A DNA stretch of 64,000 nucleotides from Vreelandella nanhaiensis. GTDB lineage: Bacteria; Pseudomonadota; Gammaproteobacteria; Pseudomonadales; Halomonadaceae. Made by a program: the position numbers and the translations under genes. The DNA lies in assembly GCF_003990185.1 (NCBI RefSeq), contig NZ_RZHF01000014.1:229010-293009 (forward strand), given 5' to 3'. The notes beneath the pieces were generated by a model, which had not been told where the DNA came from, ran no database searches, and was given only the letters and a program-made list of their open reading frames with translations. Of the stretch, positions 50,903 through 60,577 are shown one piece after another (within the stretch, counting starts at the first letter, position 1; every line of letters begins with the position of its first letter).

Positions 50903-51502
50903 ATGAAATCTCCTTTCCCGACCGAGGATCTCGACAACTTACTCAAAGCGTGTATCGAATACACTAAGCATCATGACCCATATTTCTATACGGGAAATAT
51001 TTGCGGACGCGATGGCGTTCCCACAGATGATGATTCGGTCAAAAGAATGTTTGTTTGGATAGCGAAAACGGACAAAGGCCTATTGGAAGACTGTGGGTTC
51101 GGAAAGGACAATATTCACTATTTCCGGCTGGGACACGATGCGATCGATATAAGCAGAAAAGGTGGCTTTGCAAAGTACCTTCGAAATCGATCCCGGAGTG
51201 AGTTTCTCGATAACTTCCGGTTATGGGCTCCAATAGGTATTTCGATTGCTGCCATCGCTGTTTCAGTGTTCGCCCTGAAGAAACCGGCGGACAGTGCCAG
51301 CCAGCTTGAGAATCTTCGTGGTCAGTTGATCGAGTTACAGAGCGAACAGGATCAACTTAGGGCGGCAGTTGAGAAGTCATCTATTGCTCAAGATAATACG
51401 TCGAACCGTGGGGCTTCATCCGCCCCTGCTCGCGAAGAGCCATTGCCCAACAAACCGTTGCAGCCGATCACGCCCGAAGACAGTGTGTCGGCTGAAAAAT
51501 AA
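50903..51502 (+). CDS. hypothetical protein with one membrane helix and coiled coil
   Basis: The 199-residue protein starts at ATG 50903, with AAGGAAAATTGC upstream. Residues 1-110 are a soluble domain (CIEYTKHHDPYFYTGNICGRDG). Then comes a membrane helix (APIGISIAAIAVSVFAL), a coiled coil (LRGQLIELQSEQDQLRAAVE) and a proline-rich tail. I do not recognise the family. It converges on the chemotaxis receptor gene. Confidence 0.65.
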   Translation: MKSPFPTEDLDNLLKACIEYTKHHDPYFYTGNICGRDGVPTDDDSVKRMFVWIAKTDKGLLEDCGFGKDNIHYFRLGHDAIDISRKGGFAKYLRNRSRSEFLDNFRLWAPIGISIAAIAVSVFALKKPADSASQLENLRGQLIELQSEQDQLRAAVEKSSIAQDNTSNRGASSAPAREEPLPNKPLQPITPEDSVSAEK

Positions 51503-51753
51503 CTTTATATCAGAGTCGTATTAAAGTCCGCTCTTGGCCGTTATCTCAGGAATACAATTCGGTCGTTTTCTTTGCATGCGCCGCCCTGTCGCCCAGGATG
51601 GCGTTTTTCGCTGGTTTTCCGTAAAGAAATCTCATAAACCTTTCTACGTACAGGAAACCTAGGTTTGTTTGCGAAGCATCAGGTCAGCCAGGCGGTAACG
51701 ATCGGAGATAAAAGCGGTATTACTCGATGGCTGGCAAAGCTCTTCAGATACCT

Positions 51754-51790
51754 TATGCTCGGGGACGCCAGAATGGCACCCCCGAGCATA
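51754..51790. terminator. strong hairpin between convergent genes
   Basis: Perfect 11-bp arms TATGCTCGGGG and CCCCGAGCATA enclose an inner stem GCCA-GAA-TGGC. It lies at the convergent ends of the hypothetical gene and the chemotaxis receptor gene, so it probably stops or protects both transcripts. There is no T-run on either strand. Confidence 0.55.
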
Positions 51791-51803
51791 GGTGCTGGTA
51801 GGT

Positions 51804-53537
51804 TCAGAAGGACTCCCACGCCTCAACCTGGTTTTGAGATCTTTCGTCCTTCTGCGGCGCCTTATTGGCGCTGGTACTGACAGGGGTGCGGCATGGCTGC
51901 GGTATTGTGTTAAGGGGAGTATACCCATCTCCGGCAGGACTCTCTTTCACTTTGCCTGAGGGAGGGCGACGCATCATCGGTGATGCGGGATCCTCACGGA
52001 GCTGGAAGGTAGCCACTAGCTCTGCCAGACGGGCAGACTCATCTTGCAGTGAGGCTGCAGCCGTACTGGTCTGCTCCACCAAGGAGACGTTCTGCTGGGT
52101 CGCACTGTCCATCTGATTGACGGCCGTCGCCACCTGGCTAATACCGCTCTCCTGCTCCTGCACGGCGTTCAGGATCTCCTGCATCATAGCTGAAGCCTGT
52201 TGGATTGCCTTCATGGTGGCTTCCATTTCATCTTGTGTCTGGACAGACTGCTCGGCACCGGCGGCAATGTTCTGGGTGATTTCCTTGATGATGATGCGTA
52301 TCTCTTTGGAGGACTCGGCAGAATTGGCCGCCAGCTTGCGTACTTCGTCCGCAACAACCGCGAAGCCACGGCCATGCTCGCCGGCTCGGGCTGCTTCAAC
52401 AGATGCATTTAGAGCCAGGATGTTGGTCTGGAAGGCAATATCCTCAATGGCACCGATGATATCCTGCACACGACGTGAGCTGGCTTCCATGGTTTCCATC
52501 AGCTGCGAGGTGCGGATAACGGATTCGCGGGACTCCTTCGCCTTATCGACCGCCTCCTCGCTGAGCTGACTGGCCGAGGTGGCGGATTCACTGGTCTGGC
52601 GCACCGTGGAGTTCATCTCCTCCATGCTGGTGGCTGTTTCCTGCAACGCCGAGGCCTGCTCTTCGGTGCGGTTTGCCAGGTCCTCACTACCAGCCGCTAT
52701 TTCACGAGAGCTGTACGCTACCTGATCGCCGCTTTGACGCAGCATGCCGATGATATCGATGAGGCGAGTTTGCATCTCTTGAAGCGCCTGGTTCAGAGTG
52801 CTGATCTCGTTTCGGCCACTCACCTTGATATGGTTGGTGAGATCCCCTTTGGCGATCTGGGCGCAGATTTTGCCAGCGCGCTGGAGTGGCGCCACTAGAA
52901 GTTTTTGTATGCTGACATAAGCGCCGAAGGTCAGCAGAGCCGCTATCAGCAAGACCACTGCAGTTAGGATTATGGTTTTCTGTACGCTGCGATTGGCATC
53001 TGCCCGAATTTCGTCGGCACGCTCCTCAGCGTAACCTGCGAACGCACGCACGCTGTCCGAGAATCCTGGACCGAGAGTATTGAGTCGTTGCCTCTCTTGT
53101 CGTATTGCTGCGACATCACCAGCTTCGATGGCCTCGATTAGCTCGGGAGTGACCAGCCCTTCGAAGGCCTCAATCACGGCCTCGAAGTAGGGGAAACGAC
53201 GCTGGGAGTCATCAATGTCGACATTACGAAAATCTCCGAACCTGGCCCGGCTACGCTCCAGGCTCTCTTGCGCCTGATTGAGTGCGGTGGCGGCCATCTC
53301 CTCGTCGCCGCGCCGAGAAAAATCCTCATAACGCGCCATGCGCAACCGCATCTCCAGAAGATTTGACTCTATGCGGTTTGCGGTGTTGGCTTGATCGACA
53401 CTTATCTCAGCTAATTCATTGATATTGCTTTCAGCTTTTTGTTCGCCGAGAATAGATACAGCGCCGATGATGGCTGTCATACTGGCCATGGCCAACAGAA
53501 GTGTCATTAGCAAAGTTTTTAATGTGATGTTTCTCAT
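51804..53537 (-). CDS. methyl-accepting chemotaxis protein
   Basis: The 577-residue receptor starts at ATG 53537 ([15 protein letters not shown]), with two membrane helices, a four-helix periplasmic ligand domain, HAMP, and the signalling domain with the hairpin tip [32 protein letters not shown]. Its C-terminus (QVEAWESF) resembles the W-x-x-F pentapeptide that recruits CheR/CheB in some receptors, so methylation is likely. The ligand is unknown. The longer frame to 53642 was rejected. Confidence 0.93.
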   Translation of the reverse strand: MRNITLKTLLMTLLLAMASMTAIIGAVSILGEQKAESNINELAEISVDQANTANRIESNLLEMRLRMARYEDFSRRGDEEMAATALNQAQESLERSRARFGDFRNVDIDDSQRRFPYFEAVIEAFEGLVTPELIEAIEAGDVAAIRQERQRLNTLGPGFSDSVRAFAGYAEERADEIRADANRSVQKTIILTAVVLLIAALLTFGAYVSIQKLLVAPLQRAGKICAQIAKGDLTNHIKVSGRNEISTLNQALQEMQTRLIDIIGMLRQSGDQVAYSSREIAAGSEDLANRTEEQASALQETATSMEEMNSTVRQTSESATSASQLSEEAVDKAKESRESVIRTSQLMETMEASSRRVQDIIGAIEDIAFQTNILALNASVEAARAGEHGRGFAVVADEVRKLAANSAESSKEIRIIIKEITQNIAAGAEQSVQTQDEMEATMKAIQQASAMMQEILNAVQEQESGISQVATAVNQMDSATQQNVSLVEQTSTAAASLQDESARLAELVATFQLREDPASPMMRRPPSGKVKESPAGDGYTPLNTIPQPCRTPVSTSANKAPQKDERSQNQVEAWESF

Positions 53538-53685
53538 GTCCGGCCTTCTGTATATAAGTGGTCTAGACAAGACCTTCTCGCATGAAGCCAATCTGCCTTG
53601 AATTTTCACTATCGGCTGCTCCTTATATTTCTTTAGCCTCAAGGCTCAATGGTGTTGCTAGGTCAGACTGGTTCAAACCTGGCCT

Positions 53686-53754
53686 TTTCATCAGATTTTG
53701 CGCGAGATACCCCGCACTAAAAGTGCGGGGTATCTCGCGCAAAATCTGATGAAA
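53686..53754. repeat. 33-bp perfect inverted repeat, 3-base loop
   Basis: Arms at 53686-53718 and 53722-53754 are perfect complements around AAA. The inner part is ACCCCGCACT-AAA-AGTGCGGGGT, and outer parts include GATTTTGCGCGAG. It sits in the divergent interval between the chemotaxis receptor and the KaiC-like operon. It is a very stable structure without a T-run on the plus strand end. Confidence 0.9.
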
Positions 53755-53911
53755 GCGTGAATTATGAGGCAGTCTTCGCTACTGGCTCGTAACATAGAGC
53801 ATGTTTTTCAGCTCCTCTGCTAGACATACTCAGCCGTATCGGATAATTGGAAAACATGGTATGACTAATGCTAAGAAAAGTACTTAAGATTCATACGAAG
53901 AGTGAGTAGGC

Positions 53912-55363
53912 ATGGCACAACCTAGTCTTGATCAGCGGTTATCGACCGGCGTCCGGGGCGTCGATAACATTCTTGGAGGAGGTCTTATCAAAAACCGGAG
54001 CTATCTGGTTCGCGGCGGCCCGGGGGCAGGTAAAACGACGCTCGGCTTGCATTTCCTGACCGCCGCAAATAAAGACGAGCCGGTGCTGTTTATTGGTTTT
54101 CAGGAGCCCGAAGCACAGATCGAAGCGAATGCCATGGCAGTGGGCCTGAATGTCGCTCAAGTCAAATTCCTGAGCCTGACCCCCGATGAGCACTTCTTCA
54201 CTGATCAGCAGGGCTATGACATTTTTTCCTCGGCGGATGTCGAGCAGGAACCGCTGGTGGACGCCGTTGTTCAAGCGATAAATGAGCTTGCCCCCAAACG
54301 GGTATTTGTCGATTCCTTGACCCAACTGCGCTATCTTTCTGCGGACGCCTACCAGTACCGCAAGCAAGTCATGTCCTTTCTGCGCTTTCTAACTCAACGC
54401 GGTGCTACCGTACTTTTCTCGTCCGAGAGCAGCCCCAACATGCCCGACGATGATCTACAGTTCATGGCCGATGGCGTACTTAATTTCGAAGCTGGCCAGA
54501 CTGGCTCCAGCGTCCGAGTGACGAAGCTTCGGGGGTCGGGGTTTATCCATGGCCGGCACCATATGCGCCTAGGGGCGACGGGGGTACAAGTCTTCCCCAG
54601 GTTGGTTCCTCCTCTGACCAGAAGCCCCAATGATGAAACCAAACTCTGGAGCAGCGGTTCTTCGAGGATCGACGCCATTCTGCATGGGGGATTCGAAGCA
54701 GGAACCATTTCGATGATTACCGGGCCGGCCGGCGTAGGTAAGTCGACATTGGCCGCTCAGTTTGCGGCCGCCGCTGCGCGCAAAGGAGCGGCCAGCGCCT
54801 TGTTCCTGTTTGAGGAAGACGCCACTATTTTCCTTCGCCGCACTCAGAGCCTAGGGCTGGGGCTGCTCCAGGCGGTTCGCGAGGGGGCCGTGGCCATTGA
54901 GCCGGTCGAGCCCATGCGCTATCTGGCAGACGAATTTACCTCTGAAGTTCTCCAGCAGGTCTCTAGCAGAGGCGTTGAACTAGTTATTCTCGATAGTGTT
55001 GCTGGTTTTGGACTGACGCTGGGCGGTGAAGAAATTGAAGAACGCCTGCATACGTTCGCCAAGACGCTGGCGAGAATGGGCGTGACCGTGATCTTGATCA
55101 ATGAAACCCAGGCCGTCACTGGTCCGGAGTTTCAGGCGACTGAGAAGGGCTTCAGTTACCTTTCCGATAACCTGCTCTTTCTACGCTATATGGAAACCGA
55201 CGGGGAGTTAAAAAAAGCCCTGGGGGTGCTCAAAAAGCGGTTAAGCGGCTTCGACACTAACCTGCACACCTACGATATCGGCGAAGGAGGGCTACTCGTA
55301 CACGACCCGATTGAAGGATTGCACAGTGTGATGTCGGGCATGCCATCCCAAGAGATTGGTTGA
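53912..55363 (+). CDS. double-domain KaiC-like RecA-fold ATPase
   Basis: The 483-residue protein has two KaiC/RadA-type ATPase domains: Walker A GGPGAGKT at residues 35-42 and GPAGVGKS at 271-278. Walker B-like strands read RVFVDSLTQLRYL and LVILDSVAGFG. The catalytic glutamate region is FQEPEAQIE in the first domain and FEEDATIFL in the second. The KaiC autophosphorylation Ser-Thr pair region reads GFSYLSDNLL, so the threonine position looks changed to tyrosine. It is not a clock kinase by itself; bacterial relatives partner with signalling proteins. It leads a three-gene operon. Confidence 0.9.
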   Translation: MAQPSLDQRLSTGVRGVDNILGGGLIKNRSYLVRGGPGAGKTTLGLHFLTAANKDEPVLFIGFQEPEAQIEANAMAVGLNVAQVKFLSLTPDEHFFTDQQGYDIFSSADVEQEPLVDAVVQAINELAPKRVFVDSLTQLRYLSADAYQYRKQVMSFLRFLTQRGATVLFSSESSPNMPDDDLQFMADGVLNFEAGQTGSSVRVTKLRGSGFIHGRHHMRLGATGVQVFPRLVPPLTRSPNDETKLWSSGSSRIDAILHGGFEAGTISMITGPAGVGKSTLAAQFAAAAARKGAASALFLFEEDATIFLRRTQSLGLGLLQAVREGAVAIEPVEPMRYLADEFTSEVLQQVSSRGVELVILDSVAGFGLTLGGEEIEERLHTFAKTLARMGVTVILINETQAVTGPEFQATEKGFSYLSDNLLFLRYMETDGELKKALGVLKKRLSGFDTNLHTYDIGEGGLLVHDPIEGLHSVMSGMPSQEIG

Positions 55364-55377
55364 CCGGAGCGGGAACG

Positions 55378-55767
55378 ATGGCAACCGTCCTACTGGTGAT
55401 GAAACGACCGGGCAATGCGCGCGTGATGGCAGACGTACTGGAGGCGACAGGTCACACTGCGATCAGCGCTTCCGATCATGAGGCTCTCACTGCGGCGATG
55501 ATGCAGTCTAGCGACTGCATCATCGCGCTCGTGGATATCTCGGACTTTGGCCCGGCTGATTGGCGGATGTGCCAGACACTGCAAAGTCATAAGGTGCGCT
55601 TTATCGTGCTCTGCGCCGCGCATGAAATCCGCCGAGGAGGACAGGCGTTACTCTACGGTGCGGCCAGTTTTCTACAGAAGCCAGTGAAGAAGCCTATACT
55701 CCTCGGGCTGCTTTCGGACCTGGCCGGGGATCCACAGCGATGCAGTCAGTCTGGAACGGACGCATGA
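55378..55767 (+). CDS. stand-alone receiver-like (REC) protein, degenerate
   Basis: The 129-residue protein (from ATG 55378, GGAGCGGGAACG upstream) is one receiver fold: phosphoacceptor-like Asp in IIALVDISDFG and the lysine in SFLQKPVKKP. The acidic pair after the first strand is missing (TVLLVMKRPGN), so metal-dependent phosphorylation is doubtful. It lies 14 bp after the KaiC-like gene and overlaps the next start as ATGA. It likely transmits between the ATPase and the phosphodiesterase. Confidence 0.78.
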   Translation: MATVLLVMKRPGNARVMADVLEATGHTAISASDHEALTAAMMQSSDCIIALVDISDFGPADWRMCQTLQSHKVRFIVLCAAHEIRRGGQALLYGAASFLQKPVKKPILLGLLSDLAGDPQRCSQSGTDA

Positions 55768-57581
55768 AAAAAGACAATAGCAATCAGGATGTCTTCTGGC
55801 GAGGCATCGCAGGGGAAGACAGCAGCTCGATCCCGTCTGTCTCCCAACGGGAGCGGATTTTGATGCTGGTGGGTGCCAGTGGAAACTGCAAACAGTTGAT
55901 AGAACATCTGAGGCCGCGCTACGACGTTCTTATACCTGACAAGTCTGGCTCCGTCGAAGACATAAGGTCGAACAGTCCAATGAGAGCTTCGTTCGACCTC
56001 GCCATTGTCGATCTCGCGGGCGCGATACGCTGGCGAAAAGTACTATCTGAGGCGAGAAGACATGCACAGCCTGTTTTTCTGCCAGCCATGTTGATTGCCT
56101 CAAGGAAAGATCTTCCCCGAGCATTGCATGCCTGTGATTCGCTCATCGATGAATTCCTGCTCACCCCGATTGATCCAAGTGAGCTGACACAGCGTATCGC
56201 CATGCTGCTACGTGCGAGACGCCAGGCACTCACCCAGAGTACTCGACTTGCCTACCTCACTAGCCATGATCAGGGATCGGGACTGCCCAACAAGACACTA
56301 TTCTTGGATCGTTTGAGCCAAGCCATCCAAGATGGAACGGTTCTGGGTCGTCAGGTTTACGTCATGGCCATTCACATTTCACTGGCGCCGATTTTAAAAT
56401 CTTTAGGTAACCGGGCATTGGAAAAGGCCGGCCTCGTTTGCTGCGAGCGTTTAAAGGCACTGCTGGGCGATAAGTACTCGCTAGCACGGCTGTCTACAGA
56501 AGAGTGGGCCCTGATGCTGCGTGCCGGTGCCTCCACGAACAATGCGCTTGAGGTGTTTCGCAGCGTTCAACAACTTTCATCTATCCCCCTCGATGTTAGG
56601 GGAGAGCGCGTCCATATCTCCCCCACCGTGGGCATTGCCGTCTACCCTGATGATGCATCAAATGCCCCCTCTCTTCTGGATTGCGCGGGAGCGGCCTTGG
56701 CTCGTACTGAACGGGTGCAACATCCTACGTTTTATTCGACTAACGTGCAGCGCCAAGCACTGGCACAGATACGAACCGAGGCAGGGCTACACGAAGCCCT
56801 CGCGCTTGACCAATTTGAACTCTGGTACCAACCAAAGGTGAGTTTGAAGGACCGTTCGCTGAGCGGCGTTGAGGCGCTGATTCGGTGGCGCCTGCCAAGC
56901 GGTGGCTTGGTACCGCCAAATAACTTTATTTCGGTTGCCGAGCGCAACGGTATGATTATACAGATTGACCAATGGGTACTCGCGAAAGCCTGCGAGTCCA
57001 TGCGGATTTGGCAGGCTCATGGCGGCCCGGCCCAGGTGGCGGTCAATATTTCTGCTCAGCACTTGGCACAGGATGAATTCGTTACGACCGTCGAACAAGC
57101 CCTATTACGCTTCGGCATCTCACCTACAGCCCTTGAATTGGAGCTTACCGAAACCGCTCTGGCGGACCTGGGCCAAAAGAATCTCGATAAACTTCGAGCA
57201 TTGCGAAACATGGGCGTGAGCATTGCGCTTGACGATTTCGGTACCGGCTACTGCTCGTTAAGCTACATTCACAAATTGCCCATTACCACACTCAAAATCG
57301 ACAAGTGCTTCATAGACAATATCGTTACCGATACCTCGGACGCAGCGGTTACTCAGACCATCGTATCGCTGGCCAAAAATTTTCATCTTAATCTGGTCGC
57401 CGAAGGCATCGAGACGGAAGAACAGTGCCAATGCCTGGTTAGCCTCGATGTTGAAGCAGGCCAGGGCTATCTGTTTGCTCGTCCGATGCCCTTCGCTGAA
57501 CTGCAGCAGTGGATAGAGGGAAAAAACAACCATCCTGCTGCGAATCGTGGAAGCGGGGCAGAGGGCCGCCAGCCACAATAA
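55764..57581 (+). CDS. REC-like/degenerate GGDEF/EAL cyclic di-GMP phosphodiesterase
   Basis: The roughly 605-residue protein starts at ATG 55764, overlapping the upstream stop. It has an N-terminal receiver-like fold (LAIVDLAGAI), a GGDEF domain whose signature is lost (LSTEEWALML in its place), and an intact EAL domain: GVEALIRWRLP, VAVNISAQHL, LELTETAL, ALDDFGTGYCSL, TLKIDKCFI, VAEGIETEEQ and GQGYLFARPMP. All usual catalytic residues are visible, so it should hydrolyse cyclic di-GMP; the dead GGDEF part may bind GTP or regulate. The upstream KaiC-like and REC proteins probably control it. Confidence 0.92.
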   Translation: MKKDNSNQDVFWRGIAGEDSSSIPSVSQRERILMLVGASGNCKQLIEHLRPRYDVLIPDKSGSVEDIRSNSPMRASFDLAIVDLAGAIRWRKVLSEARRHAQPVFLPAMLIASRKDLPRALHACDSLIDEFLLTPIDPSELTQRIAMLLRARRQALTQSTRLAYLTSHDQGSGLPNKTLFLDRLSQAIQDGTVLGRQVYVMAIHISLAPILKSLGNRALEKAGLVCCERLKALLGDKYSLARLSTEEWALMLRAGASTNNALEVFRSVQQLSSIPLDVRGERVHISPTVGIAVYPDDASNAPSLLDCAGAALARTERVQHPTFYSTNVQRQALAQIRTEAGLHEALALDQFELWYQPKVSLKDRSLSGVEALIRWRLPSGGLVPPNNFISVAERNGMIIQIDQWVLAKACESMRIWQAHGGPAQVAVNISAQHLAQDEFVTTVEQALLRFGISPTALELELTETALADLGQKNLDKLRALRNMGVSIALDDFGTGYCSLSYIHKLPITTLKIDKCFIDNIVTDTSDAAVTQTIVSLAKNFHLNLVAEGIETEEQCQCLVSLDVEAGQGYLFARPMPFAELQQWIEGKNNHPAANRGSGAEGRQPQ

Positions 57582-57730
57582 CGGAGATAAGCGTCTGTCG
57601 GTATCATACAAATCTTGAAAACTATTGGCTAGATGATAACCGACTTCACGCTGAGTGGCTTTATCTCGGGCCTACACGTTCGGGAATTGATGTCTTTTTC
57701 TGGCCGAAACAGGAATGCTCGTGTATAAGG

Positions 57731-57825
57731 TGCTATCGATCCAAATTGGCCCTTGTGACTGCTCAAACATAATCCCTGTGTTATTGACGAGAATATCCAC
57801 CCTGTCAAACTCGCTTCCGCTTTTT
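57731..57825 (-). pseudogene. fragment of a short-chain dehydrogenase/reductase
   Basis: The minus strand reads SEFDRVDILVNNTGIMFEQS, the conserved NNAG-type segment of the SDR fold. No glycine-rich start, Tyr-x3-Lys motif or open frame remains. It is a small relic between the phosphodiesterase gene and the LysR remnant. Confidence 0.65.
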
Positions 57826-57904
57826 TAGCGACTTAATCAGGCGCTTCAAGACCTATCAAATTAATTGCCTAGATTGTTAGCGACAGAGATGTTCCTGAAT
57901 CACA

Positions 57905-58370
57905 GTGGGCTTAAGCACCAAGTATGACGATATCACTGAAGAGAGTATGGAATGCCGCGCACTGTTCCAAGATCGACTTGTGGTCTTGGGCAGCTCTGAG
58001 TTTAAGGAAAAGTGTCAGATTTATGGTGCTGAAGGCCTTCTGAGTGTTCCGTTACTCTACCTTGAGACGGAAGAAACAGGCTGGGCGGGCTGGAAAGAGC
58101 GGAGCGATACCCAGGCGCTTTCCCAACCCCGTCCACAGGGAGTTAGCGTTAATAATTATGAGATTGTGCTACAGGCCCCGCAGGATGGAATGGGCGCTAT
58201 TTTAGGCTGGGAGAGTTTAACCGCCAATTAGTGAAGAGTGAAAAACTGGTAAGGCTGGTGCCAGAAAGCATCCTATCGCCTCTCGATTTCTATATAAGAA
58301 TTAACTCAAAATCTTCTGGCTGGGCCATGATCCTTTGTGACTGGCTGCTGCGTTCCCCTAAAAGTGAGCC
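57905..58370 (+). pseudogene. LysR-type regulator, substrate-binding half, frameshifted
   Basis: The first frame has C-terminal LysR features (ALFQDRLVVLGSSEF, then NNYEIVLQAPQDGMGAILGW) and stops near 58230. The continuation LVRLVPESILSPLDFYI is in another frame from about 58213. The helix-turn-helix half is absent. Its relatives regulate betaine or amino acid catabolism, fitting the adjacent module, but it cannot function. Confidence 0.7.
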
Positions 58371-58403
58371 GGTTTTAGGTCGGCTCACTCAAATGACAGA
58401 ACC

Positions 58404-60440
58404 CTACAGGTCTTTAACGATGCGTAGGGCATCGTAAATCGCAGCATGGGTATTGCGGTGCGAAATGGCGTCCCCAATTCTGAACAGCTGGAATTTTCCT
58501 TCGGTTGCGGCAGGCTGTGGTGTGCCTACAATCAGATTGTCATAGTTGATGGCTCCTTGGTTGCTCGACAGCAGCTTTAGCTCTTCGTAAAGGTCGGCCA
58601 TGGGTAAAGTGCCAAAGTTAACAACGACTTGGTCCACGCACCGCTCCTTAACGACATTGGTGTAATCGCTGCTGATCGAAGCGACAAGTTCACTGCCGTC
58701 ACGCTTAATGCCGGTCAGGCGGAACGTCGGAGTGAACGTGGTATCTAGCATTTGTAACGTGCGCATGTAGGGCACCAAGTTCATAGCCATGACTTCCGGC
58801 GCCAAGGCGCGGTCGGCTGTCATGTATTCGACTTTACCGCCCGCTTTGGCAATAATCTCAGCTGCTTGTAGGGCGGTATGGTCGCCTGCATCGTCATACA
58901 CCAGCACGTTTCTGCCTGGCGTCACATGGCCAGAGAGCAAATCCCAGCCGGTGATGGCCAGCTCGTTGCCCTCTTGAAGCGCCTCTTCGTTAGGCTGTCC
59001 GCCCGTTGCCACAATGACCACGTCCGGCGATTCGGCGAGCACTTCATCCTGTTCGGCAAAGACATTGAAGTGGAACGTTACGCCCATGGCTTGGCAGCGA
59101 TCAAAGCGCCAGTCGATAATGCCCATCATTTCTCGACGACGCTCGCTCTGCGCCGTTAAACGAATTTGCCCGCCGGGGGCATCTGCTGCTTCAAATACGA
59201 CGACTTCGTGTCCGCGTTCGGCAGCCACGCGGGCGGCTTCCAGCCCGCCAGGGCCTGTGCCAACGACCACCACCTTGCGTTTGGTATCGGCGGGGGAAAT
59301 GGTATGGGGCATGGTGGTTTCGCGGCCGGTCGCGGCGTTGTGAATACAGTACGCAGCGCCGCCTTGGTAAATGCGGTCCAGGCAGTAGTTGGCGCCCACG
59401 CAGGGACGGATCTCTTCTTCACGGCCTTCGATGACTTTCTTCATCAGATGCGGGTCGGCCATATGGGCACGGGTCATGCCGATCATATCGACCTTGCCGG
59501 ATGCAATCGCATGGCGAGCCGTCGCAACATCCTGAATTTTGGCTCCATGGAAGGTAGGGAAGTCGACCTCGCGCTTAATATCGCCCGCAAAATCCAGGTG
59601 TGGCGCGCTAGGCATGCCTTGGATAGGAATCACGTCCGTCAGGCCTGGGTCGGTATCAATGTGCCCTTTGACGACATTGAGGAAGTCTACCAAACCGCTG
59701 TCTTTCAATCGGTGGGAAATGGCCATGCCATCCCGAGCATCGAACCCGCCGGGTAAGCACTCGTCTCCGGTATAGCGCACGCCTAGTAAGAATTTCTCAC
59801 CCACACGCTCACGGATGCTCTGAAGCACTTCAAAGGTGAACCGTAGCCGGTTGTCCAGGCTGCCTCCATACGGCGCATCAAGCTCGTTGGTCAACGGTGA
59901 CCAGAACTGATCCATCAAGTGGCCGTACGCCTGGATTTCCATGCCGTCCAGGCCTGCTGCGTACATGCGTTCGGCGGCGTCGGTGTAATCCTTGATTAAT
60001 CGCTCAATATCCCAAAGCTCGGCTTTTTTCGGATAGGCACGGTGGGATGCTTCGCGATGATTGGAGGCTGATACCGCAGGCAGCCAATCGCCTTTGTCCC
60101 ACCGGGTGCGGCGACCTAAGTGTGTTAGCTGAATCATTACTGCCGTACCGTGTTCGTGGCACGCCTCGGTAAGGTCGCGCATCCACGGCACCACTTCATC
60201 TTTATAAGCCAGAATATTGTTAAACACCGGCGGGCTGTCTCGAGAAACCGCCGCCGACCCGGCAGTCATGGTCAGGGCAATACCTGCCTTGGCACGTTCA
60301 ACATGATAAGCCCGGTATAGCTCTTTAGGCATGCCATCTTCGGGGTAAGCCGGTTCGTGAGAAGTCAGCATTACCCGATTTTTCAGAGTTAAATGTTTTA
60401 ATTGTAACGGCTGTAGCAAAGGGTCGTTTTTCACGGTCAT
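58404..60440 (-). CDS. DgcA/StcD-like flavoprotein demethylase (FMN barrel + FAD/NAD domain)
   Basis: This 678-residue protein combines an OYE-like TIM barrel (LTLKNRVMLTSHEPAYPEDGMP, the YGGSLDNRLRF segment), a 4Fe-4S cysteine motif (CVGANYCLDRIYQGGAAYC), and a C-terminal dinucleotide fold (VVVVGTGPGGLEAARVAAERGHEV). Members include dimethylglycine demethylase DgcA and N-methylproline demethylase StcD. Neighbours proC, putP and etfB favour an N-methylproline or proline betaine substrate; dimethylglycine is the alternative. ATG 60440 is chosen for AAGGGAAG upstream. It is divergent from the TetR gene with an operator between them. Confidence 0.85.
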   Translation of the reverse strand: MTVKNDPLLQPLQLKHLTLKNRVMLTSHEPAYPEDGMPKELYRAYHVERAKAGIALTMTAGSAAVSRDSPPVFNNILAYKDEVVPWMRDLTEACHEHGTAVMIQLTHLGRRTRWDKGDWLPAVSASNHREASHRAYPKKAELWDIERLIKDYTDAAERMYAAGLDGMEIQAYGHLMDQFWSPLTNELDAPYGGSLDNRLRFTFEVLQSIRERVGEKFLLGVRYTGDECLPGGFDARDGMAISHRLKDSGLVDFLNVVKGHIDTDPGLTDVIPIQGMPSAPHLDFAGDIKREVDFPTFHGAKIQDVATARHAIASGKVDMIGMTRAHMADPHLMKKVIEGREEEIRPCVGANYCLDRIYQGGAAYCIHNAATGRETTMPHTISPADTKRKVVVVGTGPGGLEAARVAAERGHEVVVFEAADAPGGQIRLTAQSERRREMMGIIDWRFDRCQAMGVTFHFNVFAEQDEVLAESPDVVIVATGGQPNEEALQEGNELAITGWDLLSGHVTPGRNVLVYDDAGDHTALQAAEIIAKAGGKVEYMTADRALAPEVMAMNLVPYMRTLQMLDTTFTPTFRLTGIKRDGSELVASISSDYTNVVKERCVDQVVVNFGTLPMADLYEELKLLSSNQGAINYDNLIVGTPQPAATEGKFQLFRIGDAISHRNTHAAIYDALRIVKDL

Positions 60441-60482
60441 CTTCCCTTGTTGTTTTGATGGTTGACACAAGCTAGCCTTCAC

Positions 60483-60519
60483 TGTACATACTTGTCAATA
60501 TGGATGACAGTTATGTACA
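60483..60519. promoter_or_regulatory. palindromic operator for the TetR regulator
   Basis: Symmetric half-sites TGTACATA and TATGTACA (outer) and TGTCA and TGACA (inner) surround a 7-base centre. The 37-bp palindrome lies in the divergent interval between the demethylase and tetR starts, 43 bp before the former, and would cover both promoters. Confidence 0.75.
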
Positions 60520-60577
60520 CGAAGATGACAGCCTTCCTGTATGATCGATTGCATCGCCATGGCAAAGAGAGAAATAC

